NCBI GenBank assembly: GCA_964498585.1 | Contig: CAZCHH010000011.1 | Coordinates: 1-64,000, forward strand | Length of the DNA stretch: 64,000 bases | Source of the DNA: JAAYJM01 sp964498585 | Lineage (GTDB): Bacteria > Bacteroidota > Ignavibacteria > Kapaibacteriales > UBA2268 | Reading direction: 5' to 3' | Part shown: positions 9,001-17,476 of the stretch, piece after piece | How the letters are laid out: the number at the start of each line of letters is the position of its first letter | How positions within the stretch are numbered: position 1 is the stretch's first letter | The notes under the pieces: model-generated | The model's database searches: none | The model's input: the letters and a program-made list of their open reading frames with translations, nothing else | What the model was told of the DNA's origin: nothing | Program-made: the position numbers and the translations under genes

Positions 9001-10635
9001 TTAACGCGAAAACATTGGTAAGTATTCGTAATTATCTTCTTCAAGATTCTTTTTTTTAGGTATCTTTATTGTAAAAGAAGTGCCATAGTGTAATTGACTT
9101 TTTATATCAATTTTTCCTTTGTGAACGTCGATAATCCATTTTACAATAGAAAGTCCTAATCCGGTGCCGCGGGTTTCCTGTGAGCGTGCCTTATCAACGC
9201 GATAAAATCTGTCGAAAATGTATGGAAGTTGATTTTTTGGAATTCCAATTCCGGTATCACTAACTTTTAAAATAGCATATTTCTCATCTTCAGTCAATTC
9301 AATAGAAATTTTGCCATTTTCGTTAGTGTATTTAATTGCATTATCAACTATATTCAATATTGCCTGGTGCAGGCGAGCAGAATCAAAAGTCGCAGTAACA
9401 GTTTGAGGAATTCTTTTTTCAACCCAAATTTTTTTTTGTTCTGCAAGAATTTCGGCATCTTCGGAAATATCCATTATAAGTTTAGCAATATTTTGTTCCT
9501 GGAAAGTCATTTTCACCTGACCTGCATCAGCGCGCGAAAGCTCCAATAAAGTTTCAACAACATTTGAAAGACGCTCTGCTTCTTCAAGGGCACTTGCTAA
9601 AATAATTTGATACTGTTCCGGCTTCTTTTGAGTTTGCAATGCAATTTCTATTTCACCACGCAAAATTGTTAGTGGAGTTTTAAGTTCGTGAGAAGCATCA
9701 GAAGTGAATCGCCTTATTTGATTAAAAGACTCTTCCAAGCGTTCAATCATTTTATTTAAAGTGTTAGTAAGATGACCAACTTCATCGTTTGTAAGTGGTT
9801 CAGGCAGTCGGCGGCTTAAATTGCTCGCTGTTATTTCTTCGGCATTAACAGCAATTTCGTCAATTGCCCGTAACGATAACTTTGATAGAATTAATCCTCC
9901 AATTGTAGATACAATCAAAATTATTGGGAAAGCATAGAGCAAAATTGAGAATAATCCATTCAGAGTGTTTTCTATGTCTTCTATTGAATAGCCCACAGAA
10001 ATTATTGCCTGATTTGTATTTTTTACAAACAACCTTACTTTTTGGTTATCAATATAAATATTATCGAAATTTCCTTCGAGATGCTCCTGAAAAACAGTTT
10101 TTACAAATTGAATTACAGAATCGGGTATAGCTTCGCTTTCATCTTTAAGAATATCATTTTTTGGAAGGAATGGAAGAGTATTGCTTTTTAAGTTTTTTGT
10201 TTTCCAAACAATTTGAAGATTAGTATCAGCAATTTGTATAAAATAATTTTTAGTATTCAAAAGAATATGTTCATATACTGCTGTTAGAACAGGATTATTT
10301 TCATCAAAAAAGCCAATCTGACTGTCAAAGTCTATGGATTGAGGGCGCAATGGTCCAACAAATTCACGTTTTCCACTTTCAGTAAATACAGCAAACTTAT
10401 CTTTTTTACTTGATTTTTTAGTTTTTTGAGGTTTTTCCTTTTGTTTTTCAGTATCTTCCTGACTTTGTTTTAAAATGAAGTTTAAAGATTCAGATACTTT
10501 TTTTAAAGAGCTGTCCAAACTCTGATTTAATTCATTTGAAACAGAAAAGTAAGTAAATAAGCCGAAAGCAGAAAGTGATATTCCTACAATCAAGCTGTAC
10601 CAAAATGCTAATTTAACTTTTAAAGATATTTTCAA
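9001..10635 (-). CDS. Membrane sensor histidine kinase with HAMP domain
   Basis: Transmembrane segments at ~9-31 and ~228-252 bracket a ~195-residue periplasmic sensor region that starts with a lysine-rich stretch (~62-80). HAMP follows at ~252-305. The HisKA domain has H316 in SDASHELKTPLT. The ATPase domain shows the N-box N432 (IVDNAIKYTN), G1 DTGIGIP (460-466), an F-box around IFDRFYR and G2 GTGLGLSI (490-497). All catalytic motifs are intact. No response regulator gene adjoins it, so it is an orphan in this window. It is divergent from the phosphatase at 10.7 kb, with a 73-bp gap. Confidence 0.93.
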   Translation of the reverse strand: MKISLKVKLAFWYSLIVGISLSAFGLFTYFSVSNELNQSLDSSLKKVSESLNFILKQSQEDTEKQKEKPQKTKKSSKKDKFAVFTESGKREFVGPLRPQSIDFDSQIGFFDENNPVLTAVYEHILLNTKNYFIQIADTNLQIVWKTKNLKSNTLPFLPKNDILKDESEAIPDSVIQFVKTVFQEHLEGNFDNIYIDNQKVRLFVKNTNQAIISVGYSIEDIENTLNGLFSILLYAFPIILIVSTIGGLILSKLSLRAIDEIAVNAEEITASNLSRRLPEPLTNDEVGHLTNTLNKMIERLEESFNQIRRFTSDASHELKTPLTILRGEIEIALQTQKKPEQYQIILASALEEAERLSNVVETLLELSRADAGQVKMTFQEQNIAKLIMDISEDAEILAEQKKIWVEKRIPQTVTATFDSARLHQAILNIVDNAIKYTNENGKISIELTEDEKYAILKVSDTGIGIPKNQLPYIFDRFYRVDKARSQETRGTGLGLSIVKWIIDVHKGKIDIKSQLHYGTSFTIKIPKKKNLEEDNYEYLPMFSR

Positions 10636-10708
10636 ATTTTTAACAAAAAAATTGTAAATTTACTTTTTTCAAATATATTATTTTTGTAGTTAATTTTATT
10701 ATATTTAA

Positions 10709-12787
10709 ATGAAAATATTTAGAGAAAAAAATCAAACGGCGTTAATTATCATCTTTATTCTTTTATCTCTTGTTAGAATTTTTGGTGATATATTTTTTAT
10801 TGGTATTTTATCATTGCCAGAAACAGTAGAATATATATGGAAAACACTCACTGCCTTAGCAATTATTACTTCTTTTACGTATTATATTTTCCATCATATT
10901 TTAAATGAGCAAACTAATGAAAGTGAAGAGTCTGTAAATGAATTTTTTAAGGATTTAACCCGCTGGATGATTTTGTCTTTAATATTTTTAATCATTCTTG
11001 CAATTATTCCAATTTTCGTTGGAAATGATTCTGAAAAAACTCATGGCTATATCACATACATACCGATAATACTATTAATACCAGGAATATTTTCTGTATA
11101 TTTTATAATAAAATGGCTTTTAATCAGAAGACATAAAAAAACAAGAATATATATTCGTGTCTTGCTTATAGTATTATTTATATCTTTGTTTTTCAATCAT
11201 TTAGCAGGACTTATCGGAATTTATTCATTAAAGAGTTTAGCCCAAACATTTTTATTTATCTCAATAATTATATCATATTTGGCAACCAAACGAAATTCAT
11301 GGCTTGTAATAATACCCAGAAAAGATAAAATGCATTTGCTGTGGCAGTCATTTTTCGGAATGTTTTGTTCAATAATTTTTATTACTTTTTTACTAAACAA
11401 CGATAATGCTTTCAATTATGTGATGAACGATTTTGCTTATGGTGCAAATGCAGTTGTTGTTGCTCCGTATTATTTTGCAATAGGATATTTTTTCAGATTG
11501 TTTTTTGCTACTTTAATGTCTTTGCCAACTTCTCAGGTGCTCGAATTGCAAAATTATGAAATACGCTCTTTGTCATACATAAATAGCATAGTTGCTGATT
11601 CTGTTAATATAGATAAATTGTTATCTACAGTTTTAGATGCAGCCCAGTATTCCAGCGAAGCCAACTGCTCCTGGATTGAACTTTATCCGAACAAGAGTAA
11701 TGATGAAATTATTTTTACAAAAAATATCTCAAAAGATGCGATTAATCAAATATATAAACAGGGAACCTTAAAAAAGTATTTCAAAGACTTAAACAAATCT
11801 TTACTTATTCCTTCAATTCCTGAAGGAGCCAAAAATTTTAATAATGATTTATTATATATTTTTTTCGGCAAATCACTAATAGCAGTTCCATTAAAAGCAA
11901 ATAACGAAAAAATTGGTATGTTATTTGTATTGCATATAGATGAGTATTGGTTCGAGTTGAACAAAGTATATGTGCTCGAAGCATTTTGTAATCAGGTAAG
12001 TATAGCATTGGTAAATGCGCAGCTTCTTCACGATTCATTAGAAAAGGAGCGTTACAGAAAAGAACTACTTCTTGCTAAGGAAATGGAAGAAAAGTTACTT
12101 CCCCAGAAATTGCCTAAATTTAACAATTATACAATTTCTGCTTTTTCCTTACCTGCAATCGTTGTTGGCGGAGATTATTACGATATTGTTATTTTAAAGA
12201 ATAATAATCCATGCATTCTAATTGGTGATGTATCCGGCAAAGGAATGAGTGCAGCTTTCTATATGGCACTCTTGAAAGGGGTTGTTCTTGCCGTAGCTTC
12301 AGAATCTACCGGAGCATCAGATATATTAAGAAGAATTAATTCAACGCTTTTTGGAGCAATGGAAAAGCATACTTACATTACTCTTGCGGCATTGGTGCTT
12401 GAAAATTCTCAGGGTGATATAACTTATTCAAGGGCTGGGCATATCCCGGCTATATTGAAAATCAACAATGAAATAGTAACTGCTACTCCAAAAGGATTGG
12501 GAGTTGGTTTAGCTCAAAAAAATACTTTCGATTTGGTTTTGGAAGAGCAACATTTTAAGCTGAACAATAACGATGCCTGTGTGCTTTTTACTGATGGTTT
12601 AACTGAACTTAACAATGAAAATAATGAAGAATTCGGATATGAACACTTGAAACAAATATTGAGTTCAGGTGTATTAAAAAATAGTGAAGATTTGATTGAA
12701 GAAATCAAAGATGAGTTAAATAATTTTAGCAGGAAAGAAATTGAGCATGATGATTTAACAATAATTACAATTGTATTTAATGATTAA
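10709..12787 (+). CDS. Membrane-bound GAF-SpoIIE (RsbU-like) PP2C phosphatase
   Basis: Roughly seven to eight hydrophobic segments occupy residues 10-270. A GAF-like domain spans ~285-438 and a SpoIIE-type phosphatase ~470-690. Metal-binding motifs are VVGGDYYD (D489), GDVSGKGMSAA (507-515), FTDGLTEL and HDDLTI near the end. By family knowledge, RsbU-type enzymes dephosphorylate STAS antagonists, and a STAS gene and an RsbW-like kinase gene follow directly (54 and 5 bp gaps). The N-terminal membrane array plus GAF suggests it senses a membrane or small-molecule signal. No sigma factor is adjacent. Confidence 0.92.
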   Translation: MKIFREKNQTALIIIFILLSLVRIFGDIFFIGILSLPETVEYIWKTLTALAIITSFTYYIFHHILNEQTNESEESVNEFFKDLTRWMILSLIFLIILAIIPIFVGNDSEKTHGYITYIPIILLIPGIFSVYFIIKWLLIRRHKKTRIYIRVLLIVLFISLFFNHLAGLIGIYSLKSLAQTFLFISIIISYLATKRNSWLVIIPRKDKMHLLWQSFFGMFCSIIFITFLLNNDNAFNYVMNDFAYGANAVVVAPYYFAIGYFFRLFFATLMSLPTSQVLELQNYEIRSLSYINSIVADSVNIDKLLSTVLDAAQYSSEANCSWIELYPNKSNDEIIFTKNISKDAINQIYKQGTLKKYFKDLNKSLLIPSIPEGAKNFNNDLLYIFFGKSLIAVPLKANNEKIGMLFVLHIDEYWFELNKVYVLEAFCNQVSIALVNAQLLHDSLEKERYRKELLLAKEMEEKLLPQKLPKFNNYTISAFSLPAIVVGGDYYDIVILKNNNPCILIGDVSGKGMSAAFYMALLKGVVLAVASESTGASDILRRINSTLFGAMEKHTYITLAALVLENSQGDITYSRAGHIPAILKINNEIVTATPKGLGVGLAQKNTFDLVLEEQHFKLNNNDACVLFTDGLTELNNENNEEFGYEHLKQILSSGVLKNSEDLIEEIKDELNNFSRKEIEHDDLTIITIVFND

Positions 12788-12841
12788 AAGAATAAAAATT
12801 TTTATTAATTTTGAAAAAAATAAAAAAAATAGGTTTATAAA

Positions 12842-13201
12842 ATGATAGAACAAAGTAATAAATTTTCTGTAAGCAGTTTAGAAAAGCAAGGTGTGAGCTG
12901 TTTGTATTTGAGTGGTTATCTTGATGCTCACACAGCACCTGAACTTGAGTCTGCAATAGAACATATAATTAAACAGGGAAAGAATAAAATATTAGTAAAT
13001 TTCCGTGATTTAGATTATATAAGCAGTGCAGGTCTTGGTGTTTTTATGGCTTTTATCGAAGATGTACGCGAAAAAGGAGGCGATATTAAATTAGCAGATA
13101 TGAAACCGAAAGTATTTTCTGTTTTTGATTTACTCGGATTCCCTTTGCTTTTTGACGTTGAGAAAGAAGAATTTAGCGCCATAATGAAATTTATGAAATA
13201 A
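12842..13201 (+). CDS. STAS-domain anti-sigma factor antagonist (RsbV/SpoIIAA-like)
   Basis: This 119-residue single STAS domain has the conserved phospho-loop DLDYISSAGLGVF. S62 aligns with the serine phosphorylated in RsbV, with S61 beside it. It is the middle gene of a phosphatase-STAS-kinase operon, so it is expected to be phosphorylated by the downstream kinase and dephosphorylated by the upstream SpoIIE phosphatase. The final target (sigma factor, anti-sigma or another output) is not encoded here. Confidence 0.93.
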   Translation: MIEQSNKFSVSSLEKQGVSCLYLSGYLDAHTAPELESAIEHIIKQGKNKILVNFRDLDYISSAGLGVFMAFIEDVREKGGDIKLADMKPKVFSVFDLLGFPLLFDVEKEEFSAIMKFMK

Positions 13202-13206
13202 AATAT

Positions 13207-13659
13207 ATGAACTTTAATAATAATACATATCAAACTGCAGTACGCTTCAAATGTGATTCAAACGAATTAGCTAAAATACGGGAATTCGTTATTTCTCAAG
13301 CAATTTTCTTAGGTCTTTCTGAAGATGAAGCTTTTAAGGTTTCTCTTGCTGTTGATGAAGCTTGCTCAAATTTAGTAAAACATGGAAAAAAACGCACTTC
13401 AATCGAAAATAATTGTTACATTTATCTTGATGTTTATTCTAACCAAAATCAATTTATTGTTGAAATTCACGACAAATCAGAATCATTTAACCCAAACTCT
13501 GTTCCTTCACCAGACATGCAGGAATATTTCAAGCTATTAAAACGTGGAGGGCTTGGTATTCATATTATGCGTTCCCTTATTGACGACATTGCTTATATTC
13601 CCGCAACAAACGAAAATGCCTACAATACTCTACAGTTAAAAAAAGCAATTATAAAATAG
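13207..13659 (+). CDS. RsbW-like anti-sigma factor / serine kinase (HATPase_c_2)
   Basis: This 150-residue GHKL-fold ATPase shows the N-box SLAVDEACSNLVKHG and the G2-type box RGGLGIHIMRSLIDD, with VEIHDKSESF as the G1 region. It begins 5 bp after the STAS gene stop, so it is translationally coupled. RsbW-family proteins phosphorylate their STAS partner and sequester a target protein. With the two upstream genes it completes a partner-switching module. Confidence 0.92.
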   Translation: MNFNNNTYQTAVRFKCDSNELAKIREFVISQAIFLGLSEDEAFKVSLAVDEACSNLVKHGKKRTSIENNCYIYLDVYSNQNQFIVEIHDKSESFNPNSVPSPDMQEYFKLLKRGGLGIHIMRSLIDDIAYIPATNENAYNTLQLKKAIIK

Positions 13660-13868
13660 CAATAATACTTAAATCTTCCTTTGAAGGAGTTCTAAGTTTA
13701 TAGTAATAATGAAACAATTTAATTTGGCGAATAAAATGACAGACAACACAAAACAAGAGTTCCCTAATCTATTTCATACTGTTGCTTCAATTTTTTTAAC
13801 TTAGCTTCTTTTGCCACCATATTCGGTTTTAAATTAATATATTTTTTTTGAAGTATTAAAATATTTAT

Positions 13869-15398
13869 ATGAAAGAGATAGATAAAATAGCATTAGAATT
13901 CTTAAAATATGATGATTATAGTGATTTTAAAAAAGCAATGATTGAATCATATACCAATATGCCTGAAACAATTTGGAAAGAAAATCATATTAAAACATTA
14001 GTAAATAATTTCCCTGATGGACAAGTCGTTATTAAAATAAATAATGAGTTTGCGGGTTGCGCTCTTTCAATAATTGTTGATTACAAACAATTTGACAATA
14101 AGCATACATATAAGGAGATAACAGGTAATTATACTTTTCACACTCACACTTCAAAGGGGAATATTCTTTACGGTATTGATATTTTTATACGCCCTAAATT
14201 TCGTGGATTAAGACTTGGAAGAAGATTATATGATTATCGAAAAGAACTTTGTGAACGATTAAATCTGAAAGGAATTGTATTTGGAGGGAGAATACCAAAC
14301 TATCACAAATATTCTAAGGATATTACACCAAAAGAATATATTGAGAAAGTAAGGAAAAAAGAAATCCATGACCCTGTTCTTGATTTCCAATTGTCTAATG
14401 ATTTTCATCCAGTTAAAATATTGCAAGGTTACTTGGAAAACGATAAAGAATCTAAAGAATATGCAGTACTCTTGGAATGGAATAATGTATATTTCGAACA
14501 ACAAACAAAGAAAGCAGCGCTAAATAAAACAGTTGTTCGATTAGGTTTAATACAATGGCAGATGAGATTATATAAAAATTTTGATGAAGTAATGCAGCAA
14601 GCTGAGTACTTTGTTGATGCCGTTTCTGGTTACAGAGCAGACTTTGCTTTATTTCCAGAGTTTTTTAATGCTCCTTTGATGGCAGAAAACAATCATCTTT
14701 CTGAACCTGATGCTATTCGAGAATTAGCAAAGCATACTTCTAATATTGTTTCAAAGTTTTCTGAACTAGCAATTTCATATAACATTAATATTATCACCGG
14801 CAGCATGCCTGAAGTGGTTAACAATGAACTCTATAATGCTGGCTATCTATGTAAAAGAGATGGTAGGGTTGAACGGTTTGAAAAGCTTCATATAACACCA
14901 GATGAATCGAAGATATGGGGCTTACAAGGTGGAAATACACTTAAAACTTACGATACTGATTGTGGGAAAATTGGTATTTTAATTTGTTATGATGTAGAAT
15001 TCCCTGAATTAAGCCGCTTATTAGCTGATCAGGGAATGGATATTTTATTTGTTCCTTTTTTGACAGATACTCAAAATGGATATTCAAGAGTTCGTAATTG
15101 TGCACAAGCAAGGGCAATCGAAAATGAATGTTTTGTTGCTATTGCAGGTAGTGTAGGTAATTTACCTAAAGTTCATAATATGGATATTCAATACGCACAG
15201 TCAATGGTATTTACACCTTGTGATTTTGCATTTCCAACTAATGGAATAAAAGCAGAAGCCACACCAAACACAGAAATGATTTTACTTGCTGATGTTGATA
15301 TTGATATGCTTAGGGAATTAAATCAGTTTGGAAGTGTGAGAAATTTACGAGACAGAAGAACAGACATTTATAGGTTGAATAATATTCAGGAACAATAG
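13869..15398 (+). CDS. GNAT acetyltransferase fused to a carbon-nitrogen hydrolase (nitrilase superfamily)
   Basis: Residues 1-205 resemble a GNAT domain, with the acetyl-CoA loop FRGLRLGRRL at 111-120. Residues ~222-500 are a nitrilase-superfamily amidase with the E-K-C triad at E264 (LFPEFF), K339 (FEKLHI) and C373 (LICYDVEFPE). The fusion is a known architecture in many bacteria; the nitrilase half resembles omega-amidase/N-carbamoyl-amine hydrolase types, but the substrate is not deducible. All triad residues are intact. It is a single gene after a 209-bp gap, with no clear operon partner. Confidence 0.92.
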   Translation: MKEIDKIALEFLKYDDYSDFKKAMIESYTNMPETIWKENHIKTLVNNFPDGQVVIKINNEFAGCALSIIVDYKQFDNKHTYKEITGNYTFHTHTSKGNILYGIDIFIRPKFRGLRLGRRLYDYRKELCERLNLKGIVFGGRIPNYHKYSKDITPKEYIEKVRKKEIHDPVLDFQLSNDFHPVKILQGYLENDKESKEYAVLLEWNNVYFEQQTKKAALNKTVVRLGLIQWQMRLYKNFDEVMQQAEYFVDAVSGYRADFALFPEFFNAPLMAENNHLSEPDAIRELAKHTSNIVSKFSELAISYNINIITGSMPEVVNNELYNAGYLCKRDGRVERFEKLHITPDESKIWGLQGGNTLKTYDTDCGKIGILICYDVEFPELSRLLADQGMDILFVPFLTDTQNGYSRVRNCAQARAIENECFVAIAGSVGNLPKVHNMDIQYAQSMVFTPCDFAFPTNGIKAEATPNTEMILLADVDIDMLRELNQFGSVRNLRDRRTDIYRLNNIQEQ

Positions 15399-15451
15399 CA
15401 CTTTTGTACTATTTCATAGAAAAACTGACTATAACTGCTTATCTTTAATAT

Positions 15452-15582
15452 CACAGTGAGGAATCTCAGTCCATTGCTACCACAGAGCTTGAGATTCTTC
15501 ACTGTGCTTGGAAGGATAGAGTAAAATTATGTCTTCTCCATTTAAATAAAGTTCTTACTTCATTTTGGGATTCGGAATGATA
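15452..15582. repeat. Palindromic intergenic repeat between convergent genes
   Basis: 15452-15506 is an imperfect 18-bp stem-loop (CACAGTGAGGAATCTCAG versus CTTGAGATTCTTCACTGTG). 15530-15582 is a reverse-oriented copy of the repeat module TCTCCATTTAAATAAAG...GGGATTC. It lies between the convergent GNAT-nitrilase and M28 genes and may also act as a terminator. Confidence 0.65.
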
Positions 15583-15621
15583 TATTGATATTGATATTGT
15601 TGTTGGTCTAGTGTTATTCTG

Positions 15622-17469
15622 CTATTTTCCACGTTTAGCTAATTCAACATTAAATTTCAGAAGTTTCCCATCGCGAAGCAGTTCAACAACAACAATATCA
15701 CCGGGGCTGTGGTCACGAATAGCATAAGTTAAATCATAAAGATTATTGATAACTTTCTCGCCAAATTTAGTAATAATATCACCATTTTTTAAACCAGCTT
15801 TTTCAGCTGGACTTCCAGTACTTGTCCCTGAAATTTTAAAACCAAGATGATTGTCTTCAAAATTTGGAACTATCCCAAACCAAGCGCCGTTGCCTGCACC
15901 TGCTTTAGCTCCCATCTCCATCTGGTCCATTTTTACAAGTATGTATTCCGGTTTAATTTCATTATTTCCGATATAATCTAATAATTTTGCAGAAAAATCA
16001 GCTACTTTAAGCATACCATCAAAATTTATTTTTTCAAAATCATCACTTGGAAGATGATAATCAGAATGAAGCCCGGTAAAGAAAAAAAGCACCGGCACGT
16101 TATTAGAATAAAAGGAGGTATGGTCGCTTGCTCCATAAGGGTCCGTAGATTTAGATAATATAAGATTATCAATCGCAGCTATCGAATCGACAAGCTGGCT
16201 AAAATAAGGTGAAGAGCCAGTGCCGATAATATTCATTTTATTATCCTGCATCCTCCCTACCATATCTAAATTAAGCATAAAAACAGTCTTTTCTAAGGGA
16301 ACCAAAGGATTTCGGACATAATAGTTTGAGCCGAGCAATCCCATCTCTTCGCAGTTAATAGCAAAAAATATAACAGAACGTTTTAACGGATTTTTTGAAA
16401 TTCTATCAGCCAATTCTAAAAGGACAGATGTTCCCGAAGCATTATCATCTGCGCCATTATGGATTTGAGGCGATTTTCCACGATACAAAGAATTTACCCC
16501 ACCCCAGCCCAAATGGTCGAAATGCGCTCCTACTACAATATATTCATCAGATAATACTTTGTCAGTACCTTTCACCATTGCCAGAACATTAGGGACATTT
16601 GTTTCAATAATTTCAAGGTCAACATTTATACTGATTGAAGAATTTGGAATTAGAAAGCTATTTGGTTCCAAATTCTTAATAATTTTTTGTTCGACCACAT
16701 AAAGCTGCTTATCTCTTGGAAAAAATTTTGAAATACTAGTCCTTGAAGCTTGAATTACTGGGATATTGTTACTTTTAAAGAAACGAACCATATTAAGTGG
16801 AAGGAAAACATCAGCAGAATCGCCCTGGTCTTTTACAAAAATAACAGCAGCGGCACCTTTTGATTTCGCGTTCGATACTTTATACTTTAATTCACTATAT
16901 TCTTTAAACTGACTGATTTTCGGTCGTCCTTCTGCAGAATCAATTAATATTATTACAGCTTTCCCAGTCACATCTATATCTTTATAATCATCATAATCAA
17001 TATTTTTAGCACTAATTCCATAGCCAACAAAAACTATTTCACCTGAAAAACTCGCATTGTCAGAAAAACTAATTGGATACCAATCTTGTTTAAGCGTCCA
17101 TTTTTTTTCTATTGGTTTAATTTTATCCAAAGGAACGCCAGGTTTTTCAATTTTAACTGAATATGAAACATAATTCTTATCAGTTATCCTAACACCTGAT
17201 GAAATGGAAAAATATTGAAAATAGTCGCCTGCTAATGTTGAAAGGCCGAATTGTTTATAATTGTCTGCAATGAAATTAGCAGCATCAACATTTCCATTTT
17301 TTGCTGGCTCTCTTCCTTCCAGCTCATCAGAGGAAAGGAAGCGAATATATTCCTTCATTTTATCTGCTGCGGGTTCTTCCGCAGCAGTATAAAATAAATT
17401 TGAAAATAGAAAAAATATTACTAAAAAGCAAAGGAATACTTGGCTATTATTTCTATTTATTGTTTTCAT
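15622..17469 (-). CDS. Secreted M28 family aminopeptidase with PA and PDZ domains
   Basis: A signal peptide (~1-30) is followed by an N-terminal region, a PA-like insert (~140-250) and the M28 catalytic domain. Zinc-binding and catalytic residues are H316 (GAHFDHLG), the aspartate in ADDNASG (~341), E374/E375 (NCEEMG), D402 (LDMVGR) and H472 (SDYHLPSDD). A PDZ domain at ~527-610 (GSPAEKAGLKNGDIITKFG) ends the protein. It has no T9SS sorting domain, so it is probably periplasmic. Its ATG lies 7 bp after the S8 protease stop, so the two are almost certainly one operon and may form a proteolytic cascade. Confidence 0.93.
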   Translation of the reverse strand: MKTINRNNSQVFLCFLVIFFLFSNLFYTAAEEPAADKMKEYIRFLSSDELEGREPAKNGNVDAANFIADNYKQFGLSTLAGDYFQYFSISSGVRITDKNYVSYSVKIEKPGVPLDKIKPIEKKWTLKQDWYPISFSDNASFSGEIVFVGYGISAKNIDYDDYKDIDVTGKAVIILIDSAEGRPKISQFKEYSELKYKVSNAKSKGAAAVIFVKDQGDSADVFLPLNMVRFFKSNNIPVIQASRTSISKFFPRDKQLYVVEQKIIKNLEPNSFLIPNSSISINVDLEIIETNVPNVLAMVKGTDKVLSDEYIVVGAHFDHLGWGGVNSLYRGKSPQIHNGADDNASGTSVLLELADRISKNPLKRSVIFFAINCEEMGLLGSNYYVRNPLVPLEKTVFMLNLDMVGRMQDNKMNIIGTGSSPYFSQLVDSIAAIDNLILSKSTDPYGASDHTSFYSNNVPVLFFFTGLHSDYHLPSDDFEKINFDGMLKVADFSAKLLDYIGNNEIKPEYILVKMDQMEMGAKAGAGNGAWFGIVPNFEDNHLGFKISGTSTGSPAEKAGLKNGDIITKFGEKVINNLYDLTYAIRDHSPGDIVVVELLRDGKLLKFNVELAKRGK

Positions 17470-17476
17470 ATCTTTG

